Part shown: positions 10,716 through 22,700 of the stretch, in pieces | Layout: each line of letters opens with the position of its first letter | How positions within the stretch are numbered: position 1 is the stretch's first letter | Origin: Larix kaempferi | Lineage: Eukaryota; Streptophyta; Pinopsida; Pinales; Pinaceae | Assembly (NCBI GenBank): GCA_027924585.1 | Contig: BSBM01001025.1 | Span: 62,001 to 126,000, forward strand | Length of the DNA stretch: 64,000 nt | Reading direction: 5' to 3' | The notes under the pieces: generated by a model | What the model saw: only the letters and a program-made list of their open reading frames with translations | Databases searched by the model: none | Told to the model about the DNA's origin: nothing | Position numbers and translations under genes: made by a program

Positions 10716-11312
10716 TGTTAAGATTCAATATGATAAGATAGAAAATATCATCATTACATTCCATTTCACAATAATAGCATATACAGGATCACTGAAAGAA
10801 CAACAAGCACATCATAAACACAAGAGACACAGATTTATCCTGGGAAACCTTCATGGGGTAGAAAACCCAGAAAAGCTTCCTCAATATAGTTGACCAACAA
10901 ATACAAAGATGAAAAACCTAGACATGAGATCCTTCTCCTCCATATTAGACCTCTCCCTCACCTATGCGCTATTCACAAGTGACTGTAGTGTGTGTATAAA
11001 TGAGGAACACACCTCCTCTATTTATACACATCTCCGACTTGTATTTTATATTAACTAGGTCGACCCAAACTTAATTAATTAATATAATGTGGCAGGGCCG
11101 ACCCCACTAGGGTGGTCTAATAACCCCTTTAACCCACATGACACATACAGGGCCGACCCCCACTAGGGAGGTCTAATAACCCAGGTTACCAAATTTTCCA
11201 CGGAGGAATAAAACATCTCTGGATATACAATAAGGTCTTCACGGAGGAATGAAACATCTCCGAAATAATAAAGTACAAATATAATATTCTTAGAAGCTAT
11301 AATATCTCAACA
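10716..11312 (-). repeat. Copia-D 5' LTR
   Basis: Equal in length (597 bp) to 4833-5429 but diverged from it. Followed on the + strand by atggt, the Copia-A target sequence. Confidence 0.9.
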
Positions 11313-11317
11313 ATGGT

Positions 11318-14101
11318 GGTTGTCTATCTACATTTGGAGAAAAGTGGTGGAAGATCACTAAAGAATCAATGGCGATAGAAAAAGAAGACAAGGTAGGTAT
11401 GTTGTATTTATGTCCTCATAATACTGACCATTCTATCTCTTTAGCTTCCATAGGAACAGATACAGCATTGTGGCATCATAGGCTTGGCCAGATGAGTGAG
11501 AAGGGGATGCAAATTATCCACTCAAGGAAGTTGCTGCCAGATTTGAAGTAGGTAAGTTTGGAATTCTATGAAAACTGTGTTTATGGAAAACAAAAGAGAG
11601 TCAGATTTCTCAGGGTTGGGAAACAGAAGAAGAATGAAAAGCTATAGCTTGTGCATACAGATGTATGGGGACCAGCTCATGTGCAGTCTCTTGGTGGATC
11701 TCATTATTATGTTACATTTTTTTATGATGCAACTAGGAAAACTTGGGTTTATTGCATTAGACATAAATCTGATGTGTTTGCTACTTTTAAGAATTGGAAA
11801 GCTTTGGTTGAGAATGAGACAGGAAAAAGGTTGAAGTGTCTCAGATCTGATAATGGAGGTGAGTACTACGGCAAGGAGTTTGATAGTTACTGTTCATACC
11901 ATGGGATTCATAGAGAGAAGACAGTCCCAGGAACACCACAAGAAAATGGTGTGTCTGAAAGGATGAATAGAACAATCATGGAGTGTGCAAGGTGTATGAG
12001 ATTGCATGCAGGGTTTCCCTTACAGTTTTGGGAAGATGCTGTAAATACTGTTGTTTATTTAATAAACAAAGGACCTTCAAGTGCTTTGGATGGTGGTATT
12101 CCAGAGGAGGCATGGACAGATAAAAAGGTAAACTACTCATTTCTGAGAACGTTTGGTTGTGAAGCATTTGTCTATATTGATAAAGAAAATAAAATAAAGA
12201 TTGAAGCCAAATCCAAGAAATGTACCTTTATTGGATATGGGGTTGATGATTTTGGTTATCGTTTATGGGATTATAAAAATCACAAAATCATTAGAAGTGG
12301 AGATGTCATATTCAATGAAAAGTTCATGTATAAAGATCAGTTGCAAATAAAGAAACAGGAAAAGGAAAACACGGAGTACACAGTACTTGATGAAATTCAA
12401 GAAAATTAAATTCCAAAGGTGCCAGAAAATCAAGAACAACAGCAAGTACCTGAAACTCCTACAACTACAAAAAGAGCTACCAAGTTAAGTGAACTCCCTG
12501 AACAATACTCTCCTTCAATGTATTATTTTTTGATGACTGATGTTGGTGAACCAGAATGTTATGAAGAAGCAATGCAGGTGGAAACTAGAAAGAAGTGGGA
12601 GCAAGGCATGAATGAGGAGATGGACTCATTGGTTGGAAACCAAACTTGGGATCTCGTTCAATTTCCTGTTGGTATGAGAGCATTGCAGAACAAATGGATC
12701 TATAGGTTGAAGGAAGAAGAAGGAGGTAAGAAGTGGTACAAGGCGAGATTTGTTGTAAAGGGGTTTGCACAGAATAAAGGTATAGATTTTGATGAAATAT
12801 TCTCTCATGTTGTTAAGATGACTTCAATTAGGACGATCTTAAGTCTAGTGGCGGTAGAAGATTTGCATCTTGAACATTTAGATGTAAAAACATATTTTCT
12901 CCATGGGGATTTGGAGGAAGAGATATATATGCAGCAGCCACAAGGGTATGAGGTCAAAGGGAAGGAGGGTTTGGTATGCAAGTTGAAGAAGAGCTTGTAT
13001 GGCTTGAAGCAAGCTCCAAGGCAGTGGTATTTAAAATTTGACAGAATTATGACAAAACAAGGTTATAGTAGATGTCATTCTGACCACTGTGTTTATTTCA
13101 AGAAGCTAGACAAAGAAAGATATATTATCTTGTTATTGTATGTGGATGACATGCTTGTTGCAGGGTCTAATATGCAGGGTATAAATGTACTAAAAATGAA
13201 TCTAGCTAATTCATTTGCGATGAAGGATTTGGGTGTTGCAAAGCAAATCCTTAGTATGAGAATAACGAGAGACGGGAAAAATTGCAAATTGACATTGTTT
13301 CAGAGTGAGTACATACAAAAGGTGTTGGAGAGGTTCAGAACGCAGAATGAAAAACCAGTAAGTACACCTTTGGCCAGCCATTTCATTCTAAGTAAGGAAA
13401 TGTGTCCTAAGACACAGGAAGAGACAGATTACATGTCCAAGATCCCCTATCAATCAGCAGTTGGCAGCTTGATGTATGCCATGGTGTGCACAAGACCAGA
13501 TATTGCAGAAGCAGTGCAAGTTGTGAGTGGATATATGAACAATCCAGGTAAAGAACATTGGAAGGCAATAAAGTGGATTCTTAGGTATTTGAGAGGTACT
13601 ACCACTTAGGCATTATGATTTGGAGGTTCATACACTGTTCTACAGGGATATGTTGATGCAGATATGGAAGGTGATAAGGATAACAGGAGGAGGAGCAGAG
13701 GGTATGTATTTACTGTAGGTGGAACAATAGTAAGTTGGATTTCAAAACTGCAGAAGGTTGTTGCACTTTCAACAATGGAAGCAGAGTATGTTGCTGTTAT
13801 AGAGGCTAGTAAAGAGATGATTTGGTTGCAGAGGTTTATGGAGTAATTGGGTAAGAAGCAGAAGAATAGCAGGTTGTATAGTGACAACTAGAGTGCCATT
13901 CATCTTGCAAAGAACTCAACATTCCATTCCAGGACTAAACATATACAACTCAAGTACCATTTCATACGCTCTGTTCTGGAAGATGAACTGTTGAAGCTGG
14001 AAAAGATACATACTAGCCAGAATCCTACAGACATGTTCACAAAGGTAGTGACCAGAGAGAAAATGAGTTCCTACTCAGTTTCAATTGGCCTTCTAGCATG
14101 A
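11318..14101 (+). pseudogene. Copia-A integrase, reverse transcriptase and RNase H (second part)
   Basis: Resumes the Copia-A polyprotein in the same frame after Copia-D. In order: the GAG-pre-integrase region (LWHHRLGQMSEKGMQIIHSR), the IN core (LVHTDVWGP, LRSDNGGEY, PQENGVSERMNRTIMEC carrying D, D and E), the RT (WIYRLKEEEGG, LKKSLYGLKQAPRQWYLKF, and YVDD near 13140-13151), RNase H (RSRGYVFTVGGTIVSW, ALSTMEAEYVAV) and the end SQNPTDMFTKVV. In-frame stops lie at 11549, 11645, 12407, 13607, 13616, 13844 and 13889, before the natural stop at 14099-14101. No frameshift is needed anywhere. Domain order and motifs match the Tnt1/Tto type. The catalytic residues are still present but the stops make it inactive. 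Confidence 0.92.
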
Positions 14102-14187
14102 AGGTGAAGATGAGAAAGTTTCCAAGTCCAAGGTCCAACAAGTACAGCAGCAGTGGAGTTGTTGTGATCAGTCTCCAAGTGGGAGAT
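14102..14187 (+). other. Copia-A 3' untranslated stretch and polypurine tract
   Basis: Short non-coding tail between the RNase H stop and the 3' LTR, ending in ccaagtgggagat, a typical copia polypurine tract next to the LTR start at 14188. Confidence 0.7.
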
Positions 14188-14696
14188 TGTTGGTTGTGGA
14201 GCCTGATCTCCAAATTCAAAGATATTATTAGTTAACCGTGTCCGTACCCCAGGTTTGGTTATGATCCCGGCACAAGGCTCAGGGGGTCCGGGGGCCAATG
14301 AGCCCCCGAGGAAATTTTTTGGGGTTGTTTTCACCACCAATTTTTGGGCCCATGGTTTTGGGTAATCTTGTGGTATTCTCCCATTGTATTTCCCTTATAA
14401 ATGAAAGACGTTGTAATACGGATAGGGTTGATGTATTAGGTTTTATGCATTGTAAAGATCTCTTAGATCGGAAGAGAGACTGTGAGATAGTGAAGAGGAA
14501 GTGCAGCGGCTGTGCTGCAGGTTCTATCCCTTCACTTTGCTGGACAGAATAATAATAAGGACTGGCAACTTCAGTGTGGACGTAGCCCAAGTTGGGGTGA
14601 ACCACGATATATCTGTGTCTCTCTTGTAATGTGTATGTGTGATTATATTTGCATTTCTATTTATTGTTATTGCTTTGCGATCCTATTTTTCTAACA
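14188..14696 (+). repeat. Copia-A 3' LTR (509 bp)
   Basis: Begins tgttggttgtggagcctgat and ends ttctaaca. Matches the 5' LTR apart from scattered substitutions and the missing G-rich block. Followed by the caagt target-site duplication. Confidence 0.92.
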
Positions 14697-14701
14697 CAAG
14701 T

Positions 14702-14769
14702 GTTGCTGGACGGGGTAAAACCTGTTTGGGCCGGTGCTTAGGGAGATCACGGGGTGGTTTGGTAAGTTA
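14702..14769 (+). repeat. G1 LTR unit 2, left part
   Basis: First 69 bases of the unit (tgttgctggacggggtaaaa, counted from 14701) squeezed between Copia-A and Copia-B. It joins 20839 once Copia-B is removed. 14765-14769 (agtta) is the left Copia-B target duplication. Confidence 0.85.
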
Positions 14770-15475
14770 TGTTTGGATATCTACATCATCATTTTCAGGG
14801 TCTTGCATGAAATTAGGGTTTGCATGCATTTTGCATGCATCCCAGTCACCAGGTTGATGCCTCCAGCACCTTATCCACTTCATTCTAGCACCCAAGAGCT
14901 TCTTCCATCAGATTTTTAGCCCTCCTAGTCATGGAGGCACCCACTTCTCACCTACTTCCAGAGAAGGGATCACTTCTGCACCTACCCACTCATTTTACAC
15001 TCAATTAGCACCGATTCTCCTTGGTTTGAGGTTAGTTTCACTCCCGACTGACTGTTTCACTCCGTTGGACCTCTAGATTGACTAGATGACTTGTTCTGAA
15101 TTCAGTTAAGCCTCCCATGCACCCTCCATTGAGTCTCCTTCCCTATATCAGTGCTACACACTTCAGTTACACTTGTTACACTCAGTTAGACTCAGATTGA
15201 CACCTAGATGACTGGTTCTTATGCATTGATGACCACCACTGATTGATGGTGAGGACTCCTAGTTGGAGCCAAGCAACATCATTCAGTAATTCGAATGACC
15301 TCCTTAATCAATTCGAATTGCTCACTCATTTTCAGATGATTGTATTGTAATTATTCACCCTTATTGGGATATTGAGCACTGATACATGTTTTGCACAGTT
15401 TTACACCATATTTTATATGTTCATCTGTTGTGATTGATTTACTTGTTCATTAGATCTGTTGTGACTAATTTTACA
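14770..15475 (+). repeat. Copia-B 5' LTR (706 bp)
   Basis: tgtttggatatctacatcat ... gactaattttaca. Twenty bases shorter than the 3' LTR because the latter carries an extra gcatgcaaattctagggttt stretch. Confidence 0.92.
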
Positions 15476-15490
15476 TGGTATCAGAGCCAT
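15476..15490 (+). other. Copia-B primer-binding site
   Basis: tggtatcagagccat directly after the LTR, complementary to initiator methionine tRNA as in most copia elements. Confidence 0.88.
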
Positions 15491-15849
15491 TGCAGGGACA
15501 AGATCTCTTTTCTACAGGTGTTCTACAAGGATATTTGAGTGAATTTACTCAAAATTACAAAAAAATTGGCATGAAAGATCTTAAGAGCATTCGCTCCTGT
15601 GCATGCAAAGCATAAAAATACTTCCAATCCACTCCAGCAGCTTGATTTTTCCACATAAATCCTGGATTTGATACATTGTACCCATTCAACATTGCTTGAT
15701 CTCCAATCCCAGGTGTGATGTAACTGGTGGATTGTTCGACCTTACTGTTCTTGGTTTCATTGTGATTTGCAGGTTATTGTCTCCATCAATTGTATTCTCT
15801 ACCTTGCCTTTGAAAGCATTTCTACATCAAAGTGCACTCACTCCTAGCA
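15491..15849 (+). other. Copia-B leader
   Basis: Untranslated region between PBS and gag start. No feature beyond short chance frames. Confidence 0.6.
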
Positions 15850-18800
15850 ATGGAATACTCTTCTTCAAAGCCTATCCTCACTCCCTTCAACTATTTTGAT
15901 TGGAAAGATGATATGGAGATCATATTACGTTCAAAAGGATTCTATAGAGTCACAGTTAGCCTCGAATTGGAGCCAAGCACATTTTCGGAAAGAACCAAAC
16001 ACTAAAACAAGCTTGATGAAGCTTATGGTCTTCTTTGCCTCTCTATTTCCAAAAATCTTCACTTCCATCTCAGCGGATTGAAGACTCCAAAATCAATATG
16101 GGAGAAACTTGAAACACTATTTGGCAAGCAGGATGAGCTTAGGGCTTTTCATTTAGAGAATGAATTGATTGCTCTTAGTCCTGAGAATTTCGAGACCTTG
16201 AATGAGGTTTTCACAAAATTCAAGCACTTGACATTGCAGTTGAAGAACAGTGGAGTTATCAAAGAGGATAAGCAATTTATCCTCTCTATTCTCACCAATC
16301 TTGGTAAAGACTATTCGGTATTTGTCTCTACTTTCAATTCCGGTCGGCTAACTACCCCGAATTGGAAGATGCCTACCTTGAATGCCTTCATTGAGTCTGT
16401 CACAAAAGAGCATGATAAGTTGATTCAAATGGGGTCCATAAACTCCAAACATTCAGCCCTATTTTTTCAAGGACCCAAGAATTCGAATGGTAAAGGAAAG
16501 CAAAAGAAAGAGAATCCCAAATTCGAACCTCACAAGCAAAGAGAGAAAGGCAGGCAGATGGATGCACCATCCAGTTTGAAGTTCAAGCAAAAGGGTAAAG
16601 AGGGTAAGGAAAAATCTAAATGTACTTATTGAAACCGTGGCTTTCATCCTGAAAGTTCATGCATGAAGAATACTATAGATCAAATGGCCTTCCTTTTGGA
16701 AAAGAATAACATAACTCTTCCTGACGGTGCAAGGAAGAAGGATAGGAATGATGATCACGAAAGAGGACAAGCACTCATGGAAACTGTTTCGAAGCCCACT
16801 ACTCTTTTGGTAGATTCAGGTGCCTCGAATCATATGGCTACAAATATTGATTCTTTTTCTTCATTCGATCCAAACAACTCCATCCCCATCCATTTGGGAG
16901 ATGACTCAAAATTTTCTTCGAAGGGCAAAGTTACAATCCATGTTGATCATGGAAGCTTTCAGAATGTTCTCTATGTGCCTTCCTTGGCTTCAAATATTCT
17001 TTCTGTGTATCAAATGACACACATTGGTGAACCAAATAAAGTTACATTCATACCTAATACAGTTCAAATTTATGATATCAAAAGTGGAAGACTTATTGCA
17101 GTCGGAAAGGCGAACCACACTGCAAAATACTATGAGTTTTCACACTTTATTCCGCTTGCAAAGCCCACTACTCTTCACACACATGGTAATGAGGTTAGTA
17201 GGCTTTGGAATGAAATATTTGGACATCTTAATTATAAGTATTTTCTGTTGTTATAAAACAAATCCATGGTATATGGTCTTCCACAACTCCGTTCCTCGAA
17301 GGGAATTTGCACAGGTTGCATTATTGGGAAGCACCCCGAGCACAGGTTCGACTGCGGCAAAGCTAGCAGAGCTTCTATAGTTTTGGGGCTGATACATTCT
17401 GATATCAGTGGTCCACTACCCAATATGTCATTAAATGGTTAAAGGTATGTTTTGACATTTATTGATGATCTTTCCCGCTTTACATGGGTGTTTTTTCTCA
17501 AAAACAAGTCAGAAGTGCTTGGAAAATTAAAGGATTTTAAGGCTTCTATTGAGACCGCCACTGAGAGCAAGATCAAAGCTCTTAGATCTGATAATGGTGG
17601 AGAATATAGCAAGGCCAATTTGCTCCAATTTTGTGCCAAAAGAGGAATTCAGATCCAACATACAGTTCCCTACACACCCCAGCAGAACAGTGTAGCGGAA
17701 AGGAAAAATTGGTCACTGAAAGAGATGGCTACATGCATGATTAAGTCAAAAGGTTTGGCTGCAATTATTTGGGCTGAAGCAATTAATGTTTCTGCATATA
17801 TTCAAAACCGATTTCCACATTCCTCCGTGAAAGGTATGACTCCTTTCGAAGCATTCTTTGGTCACAAACCGGATGTGTCAAATTTGAGGGTTTTTGGCTC
17901 TACTGCATGGGCTGGAATTCCTTCCAAGAAGAGGCGAGCTTTGGATCCACAAAGTATTGAGTGCATCCTGATAGAATATGGGAAAGAATCAAAGGCATAT
18001 AAACTCATGGATATCAGATCCAAAAATATATTCATAGAGCATAGTGTGCAATTTGAAGAACCGCTTCAAGAATTGCAACTAGTCGAGGAAGAAACTGTCG
18101 TTTCACCGCCTTCACCAGAAGAAGATTTGAGCAGTGATAATGAAAGTATTGGTTCTGATATTTCTGATATTTTAGTAGCACATCATGATCATGACATATC
18201 AGTTTTGGAATCCAACCATTATGATCCTCCTCAGTTACGAAAGTGGGCCCAAAACACTCTTCAATCCGTTGGTTCGAACATTGGAAATCATGCTGATCCA
18301 AGACGAACAAGAGCAGACTTTCAAAGAGCAGGTATGGCTCTTTCTATTTTTGATGCATTAATTCCTGAGATTTGTTATTTGATGACTGGTTCAGATCCCA
18401 CAACATACTACCATTCCCACCGAGATCCGAGATGGCAAAGTGCCATGGATGAAGAGTACAATTCTCTTCAAAAGAACAATACATGGGAGCTAGTTTCTCT
18501 TCCACCTGGAAGAAAATTAGTCCAATGTAAATGGGTCTACCACACGAAAGTTGCTGCTAATGGCTCTATCAGAAAATACAAAGCTAGGTTGGTCGAAAAA
18601 GGTTTCTCCCAAGTCCAAGGAGTGGACTACACTGAGACATTTCCACCGGTTGCAAAGATGGATTCCATCCGTCTAGTTTTGGCAATTTTCGCATCCAAGC
18701 ACTGGGAAGTGCACCACATGGATGTGAAGAGTGCTTTTCTACATGGATATCTTGCTGAAGAGGTATATATGAAGCAGCCAAAAGGTTACAAATCATATCC

Positions 18801-19929
18801 ATCATTAGTTTGTAGATTGAAGAAATCTTTGTATGGTTTAAAACAGGCCCCAAGAGCTTGGTATGCAAAGATGGACTCCTTCCTTCTTTCTCAGAATTTC
18901 AAAAGATGCAAATCTGATCCAAATGTGTACCTACAGCAAGTTAAAGGTAATTTGTTGGTTATTGTACTTTATGTTGATTATCTTCTCATTACTGGTAGCA
19001 CTCTTACTTCAATAAACAAGCTAAAAACTGCCTTAAATCTAGCTTTTGACATGAGCGATTTGGGCTTGCTGAGTCACTTTTTGGGCTTGGAGATAGATCA
19101 AAATTTTGATGGGATCACTATATCTCAGAAAAAGTATGCTTCCGACCTATTATTGAAGTTTAATATGGCTAAATGTAAGGCATCCCCATTCCCATTCCTC
19201 TCAGGAATCAGTCTTGAGGAGGGAAATTCTACATCGCTTGCAGATTGCACTATGTATCGACAGTTGATTGGTTCACTACTATACTTGACACACTCTAGCC
19301 CTGATATATCTTATGCCGTGAGTGTTTTATAAAGGTATATGAAGCAGCCCCATGAGATTCATTGGCGAGCATCCAAGCGGATCTTGCAATATGTGCAAGG
19401 TACGAGACATTTTGGCATCCACTATGTTGTAGATTCTGAGCTTGATTTCATTGGTTTTACTGATTCAGATTGGGCAGGTGATAGCATTGACCAGAAGTCC
19501 ACTTCCGGATATGTTTTCATGATTGGTCATGGCCCTATTTGATGGTCCAGCAAAAAGTAGGCAGCCATTGCACTTTCTTCAGCAGAGGTAGAGTATCAAG
19601 GGGCAGTCAATGCCTGCATTCAGGAAGTTTGGTTGCAGGGTATTCTTTCTGAGTTTGGTTTTGGTGGCACTACTTCGACTGTCCTCTTTTGTGACAATCA
19701 AAGTGCTATCAATATCTCCATAGATCCAGTTCAGCGGCAGAGGACCAAACACATAGAGATTCATATGCACTACATTCGAGAGTTGGTGCATGATCGCACC
19801 ATCATTCTACAATATTGCCCTATTGATGAGCAAATTGCAGACATCTTCACCAAGAGCTTCACTAAGAAGAAGTTCTCTTACCTCCGTTCACTATTGGGGG
19901 TGAGTTCTATCATGGTGGAGAAAGATTGA
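15850..19929 (+). pseudogene. Copia-B gag-PR-IN-RT-RNase H polyprotein, nonsense-riddled
   Basis: One frame of 1,360 codons from the ATG at 15850. Gag begins LTPFNYFDWKDDMEIILRSK at about codon 11. Its zinc knuckle is broken: the second Cys codon is a TGA at 16630-16632. Protease: LLVDSGASNHMA near 16807. IN: HSDISGP near 17396, LRSDNGGEY near 17581, and the QQNSVAERKN segment. RT: LKKSLYGLKQAPRAWYAKM near 18818 and YVDY where YVDD is expected (near 18970), so a catalytic Asp is lost. RNase H: STSGYVFMIG and ALSSAEVEY, ending ADIFTKSFTKKKFSYLRSLL. In-frame stops at 16003, 16630, 17254, 17440, 19330, 19540 and 19558. No frameshift in 4 kb. Confidence 0.93.
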
Positions 19930-20107
19930 TCCATTATTAATTTTTAGATTGAGGGGGGACTTTCTTCCCACTAGGTTTTCCCTCTTTCCTCACTTAACTT
20001 ATTTTCAACATTTTTTTTTGGATTACTGTATTGGGGTGACCTTTGGTCTTAGTAACCAGGGCCCTAAATTATTATTTTTGTACATCATAGTCTAGCATGA
20101 GGGGGGG
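19930..20107 (+). other. Copia-B 3' UTR and polypurine tract
   Basis: Non-coding tail after the polyprotein stop, ending in gcatgaggggggg directly before the LTR. Confidence 0.75.
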
Positions 20108-20833
20108 TGTTCGGATATCCACATCATCATTTTCAGGGTCTTGCATGCAATTAGGGTTTGCATGCAAATTCTAGGGTTTGCATGCATTTTCCATGCATCC
20201 CAATCACCAGGTTGATGCCTCCAGCACCTTATCCAATTCATTCTAGTACCCAGGAGCTTCTTCCATCAGATTTTTATCCCTCCTAGTCATGAAGGTGCCC
20301 ACTTCTCACCTACTGCCAGAGAAGGGTGCACTTCTTCACCTACCCACTTAGTTTACACTCAGTTAGCACCAATTCTCCTTGATTTGAGGCTAGTTTCACT
20401 CCCGACTAACTGTTTCACTCCGTTGGACCTCCAGATTGACTAGATGACTTGTTATGACTTCAGTTAAGCCTTCCATGCACCCTCCACTGAGTCTCCTTCC
20501 CTATATCAGTGCTACACACTTTAGTTACACTTGTTACACTCAGTTAGACTCAGATTGACACCTAGATGACTGGTTCTTATGCATTGATGACCACCACTGA
20601 TTGATGATGAGGACTCCTAGTTGGAGCCAAGCAACACCATTCAGTAATTCAAATGACCTCCTTAGTCAATTCGAATTACTCACTCATTGTCAGATGATTG
20701 TATTGTAATTATTCACCCTTATTGGGATATTGAGCACTGATGCATGTTTTGCACAGTTTTACACCATATTTTCTATGTTCATCTGTTGTGATTGATTTAC
20801 TTGTTCATTAGATCTGCTGTGACTAATTTTACA
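20108..20833 (+). repeat. Copia-B 3' LTR (726 bp)
   Basis: tgttcggatatccacatcat ... gactaattttaca, matching 14770-15475. Confidence 0.92.
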
Positions 20834-21619
20834 AGCTAGCATCGTTGCATCCTGGATGCTGTGACACGTCAGAAGATACCGCGGAAGGTGGAAAGATGGG
20901 CTTAAAGGAGATTATTTTATGTATTTTTGAGTTAATTGTATCACAGTATCCGGGTTTTGGGCCATTTGGACCGTATGTTATGTAATTTTGAGTCAGTTGG
21001 ACTGTAGCATGTGGGTTTTGGGTCGTTTTGGACCATATCAGTTAGTTTTGGGTCAATTGGACCAAGTTAGTTAGATATTGGGTCAATTGCTTGAAGTATC
21101 GATTAGGAAGTCGTTAGAAAGTGGACAAGCATTGTAAGGGCGGAAGCCTATATATAGACATAAGTTGTAAGTGTTGAATCATCTTAGTACGGATCCTTAG
21201 ATGTTGAATGTGTGCATCTTTGACTCTGTATCTGAGATCAAGAGATACTAGTGAGATATGTGTTTTTGCGAAGATCTTGTATCTGGTTTTTGCTAAGTTA
21301 ATATGACATGACAGAGTTGTTTTGCGAAATCCTTGTGCATCTTTTGTTCACTTATGGTAATGCATGTTGCGATATATGAATAATGCTTTTTTTTTCTTAC
21401 TGCAATTAATGATTTACTATTATACTTGTTGCGATGAATGTTTCTGTTGAATGATGCTATGGATACAATGTTGCCGAAGTTAAATGCATAGATCTATTTC
21501 TGAATGTCGCAATAAGTTTAAGTGATCATTGCTGCAAACATCCTCCTTCATTCAACGGAAACATGGTTCAGTCGACTCTCCCTTGAAAATCTAGGGTGAC
21601 ACCTCATCTACTCCGCAGG
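20834..21619 (+). repeat. G1 LTR unit 2, right part
   Basis: Continues unit 2 from agctagcatcg. With 14701-14769 it gives a unit of 850 bp, the same length as the next one. It ends ctactccgcagg and runs straight into unit 3. Confidence 0.85.
21148..21157 (+). promoter_or_regulatory. TATA-box-like element in G1 LTR unit 2
   Basis: ctatatatag in the same context as at 2531 and 21999. Confidence 0.5.
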
Positions 21620-22511
21620 TGTTGATGGATGGGGTAAAACTTGTCTGGGCCGGTCCTCAGTGAGATCGCGGGGCGGTTTGGTAAGTTAGCATCACTGCAT
21701 CCCGGATGCTGCGACATGTCAGAAGATACCGCGGAAGGTGGAAAGATGGGCTTAAAGGAGATTATTTTATGTATTTTTGAGTTAATTGTACCGCAGTATG
21801 CGGGTTTTGGGTCATTTGGACCGTATTTTATGTAATTTTGAGTCATTTGGACCGCATCATGCGGGTTTTGGGTCATTTTGGACCATACCAGTTAGTTTTG
21901 GGTCAATTGGACTAAGTCAGTTAGATATTGGGTCAATTGCTTGAACTATCGGTTAGGAAGTTGTTAGAAAGTGGGAAAGCATTGTAAGCGCGGAAGCCTA
22001 TATATAGACATAAGTTGTAAGTGTTGAATCATCTTAGTACAGATTCTTAAATGTTGGATGTGTGCGTCTTTGAGTCTGTATTTGAGATCAAGAGACACTA
22101 GTGAGATCTGTGTTTTTGCGGAGATATTGTATTTTGGTTTTGCTAAGTTAATATGACATGACATAGCTGTTTTGCGAAATCCCTGTGCATCTTTTGTTCA
22201 CTTATGGTAATGCATGTTGTGATATATTTATAATTCTATGTTTTCCTACTGCAATTAATGCTTTACTGTTATACTTGTTGCGATGAATGTTTCTGTTGAA
22301 TCATGTTATGGATACAATGTTTCCAAAGTTAAATGCATAGATCTATTTCTAAATGTCGCAATAAGTTTAAGTGATCATTGCCGCAAACATCCTCCTTCAT
22401 TCGGAGGAAACATGTTTTTGTCGACTCTCCCTTGAACATCTCGGATGAGACCTCATCTGCTCTACAGGTGTTGCTGGATGGGGTAAAACTTGTCTGGGCC
22501 GGGTGTCGACA
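21620..22511 (+). repeat. G1 LTR unit 3 and 5' LTR end
   Basis: A complete 849-bp unit (21620-22468, tgttgatggatggggtaaaa ... tctacagg), then the first 35 bases of a further unit, ending in tgtcgaca at 22504-22511. The same palindrome closes the 3' LTR fragment at 28538, so this is probably the LTR/internal boundary. No primer-binding site is obvious after it. Confidence 0.75.
21999..22008 (+). promoter_or_regulatory. TATA-box-like element in G1 LTR unit 3
   Basis: ctatatatag in the shared cggaag...acataagttg context; this is the copy nearest to gag. Confidence 0.5.
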
Positions 22512-22700
22512 GTGATGTGAACCCCTGTCGACTGGGTTTGAGTCAACAAATGGTTATGTTGCTGGGACCGTGTGTGAAGTGAAAGGAGGATATTTTGTGG
22601 CATCCGACACAACCAGAGATATAGAGTTGGTTTGATCAGAAGTTGTAGAAATTTGCTGAAGAAGAAAGTCAAAACACTTCGACTGACAATAGATTAGTGG

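Larger units (their letters stand above)
4833..11312 (-). mobile_element. Copia-D: antisense, deletion derivative of a copia element
   Basis: LTRs of 597 bp each at 4833-5429 and 10716-11312, flanked by atggc (4828-4832) and atggt (11313-11317), a 5-bp duplication with one change. Orientation is minus: the PBS complement abuts the right-hand LTR and a pyrimidine tract (complement of a polypurine tract) abuts the left one. The interior keeps only the end of RT and RNase H (about 7140-8030). Gag, PR, IN and the RT core are not recognisable. Between RNase H and the 3' LTR is about 1.7 kb of tandem repeats. The LTRs differ at roughly 25 of the first 270 positions by eye, so the insertion is old. 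Confidence 0.9.
3003..14696 (+). mobile_element. Copia-A: Ty1/copia (Tnt1-like) element, split by Copia-D
   Basis: Bounded by LTRs at 3003-3662 and 14188-14696, both tgttggttgtgg...ctaaca, and by a perfect 5-bp target-site duplication, caagt, at 2998-3002 and 14697-14701. PBS and polyprotein follow the usual copia order gag-PR-IN-RT-RNase H. The element lies at the junction of two G1 LTR units. It is decayed by nonsense codons only: every segment of the polyprotein stays in one frame once the Copia-D insertion is removed. Confidence 0.93.
14770..20833 (+). mobile_element. Copia-B: Ty1/copia element
   Basis: LTRs at 14770-15475 and 20108-20833, PBS at 15476, one polyprotein frame 15850-19929, and a polypurine tract at 20098-20107. 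Flanking 5-mers are agtta (14765-14769) and agcta (20834-20838), a target duplication with one change; the intact target agttagcatc is present in the neighbouring G1 unit at 21685 onward. Many stops and a changed RT active site show it is dead. Confidence 0.93.
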
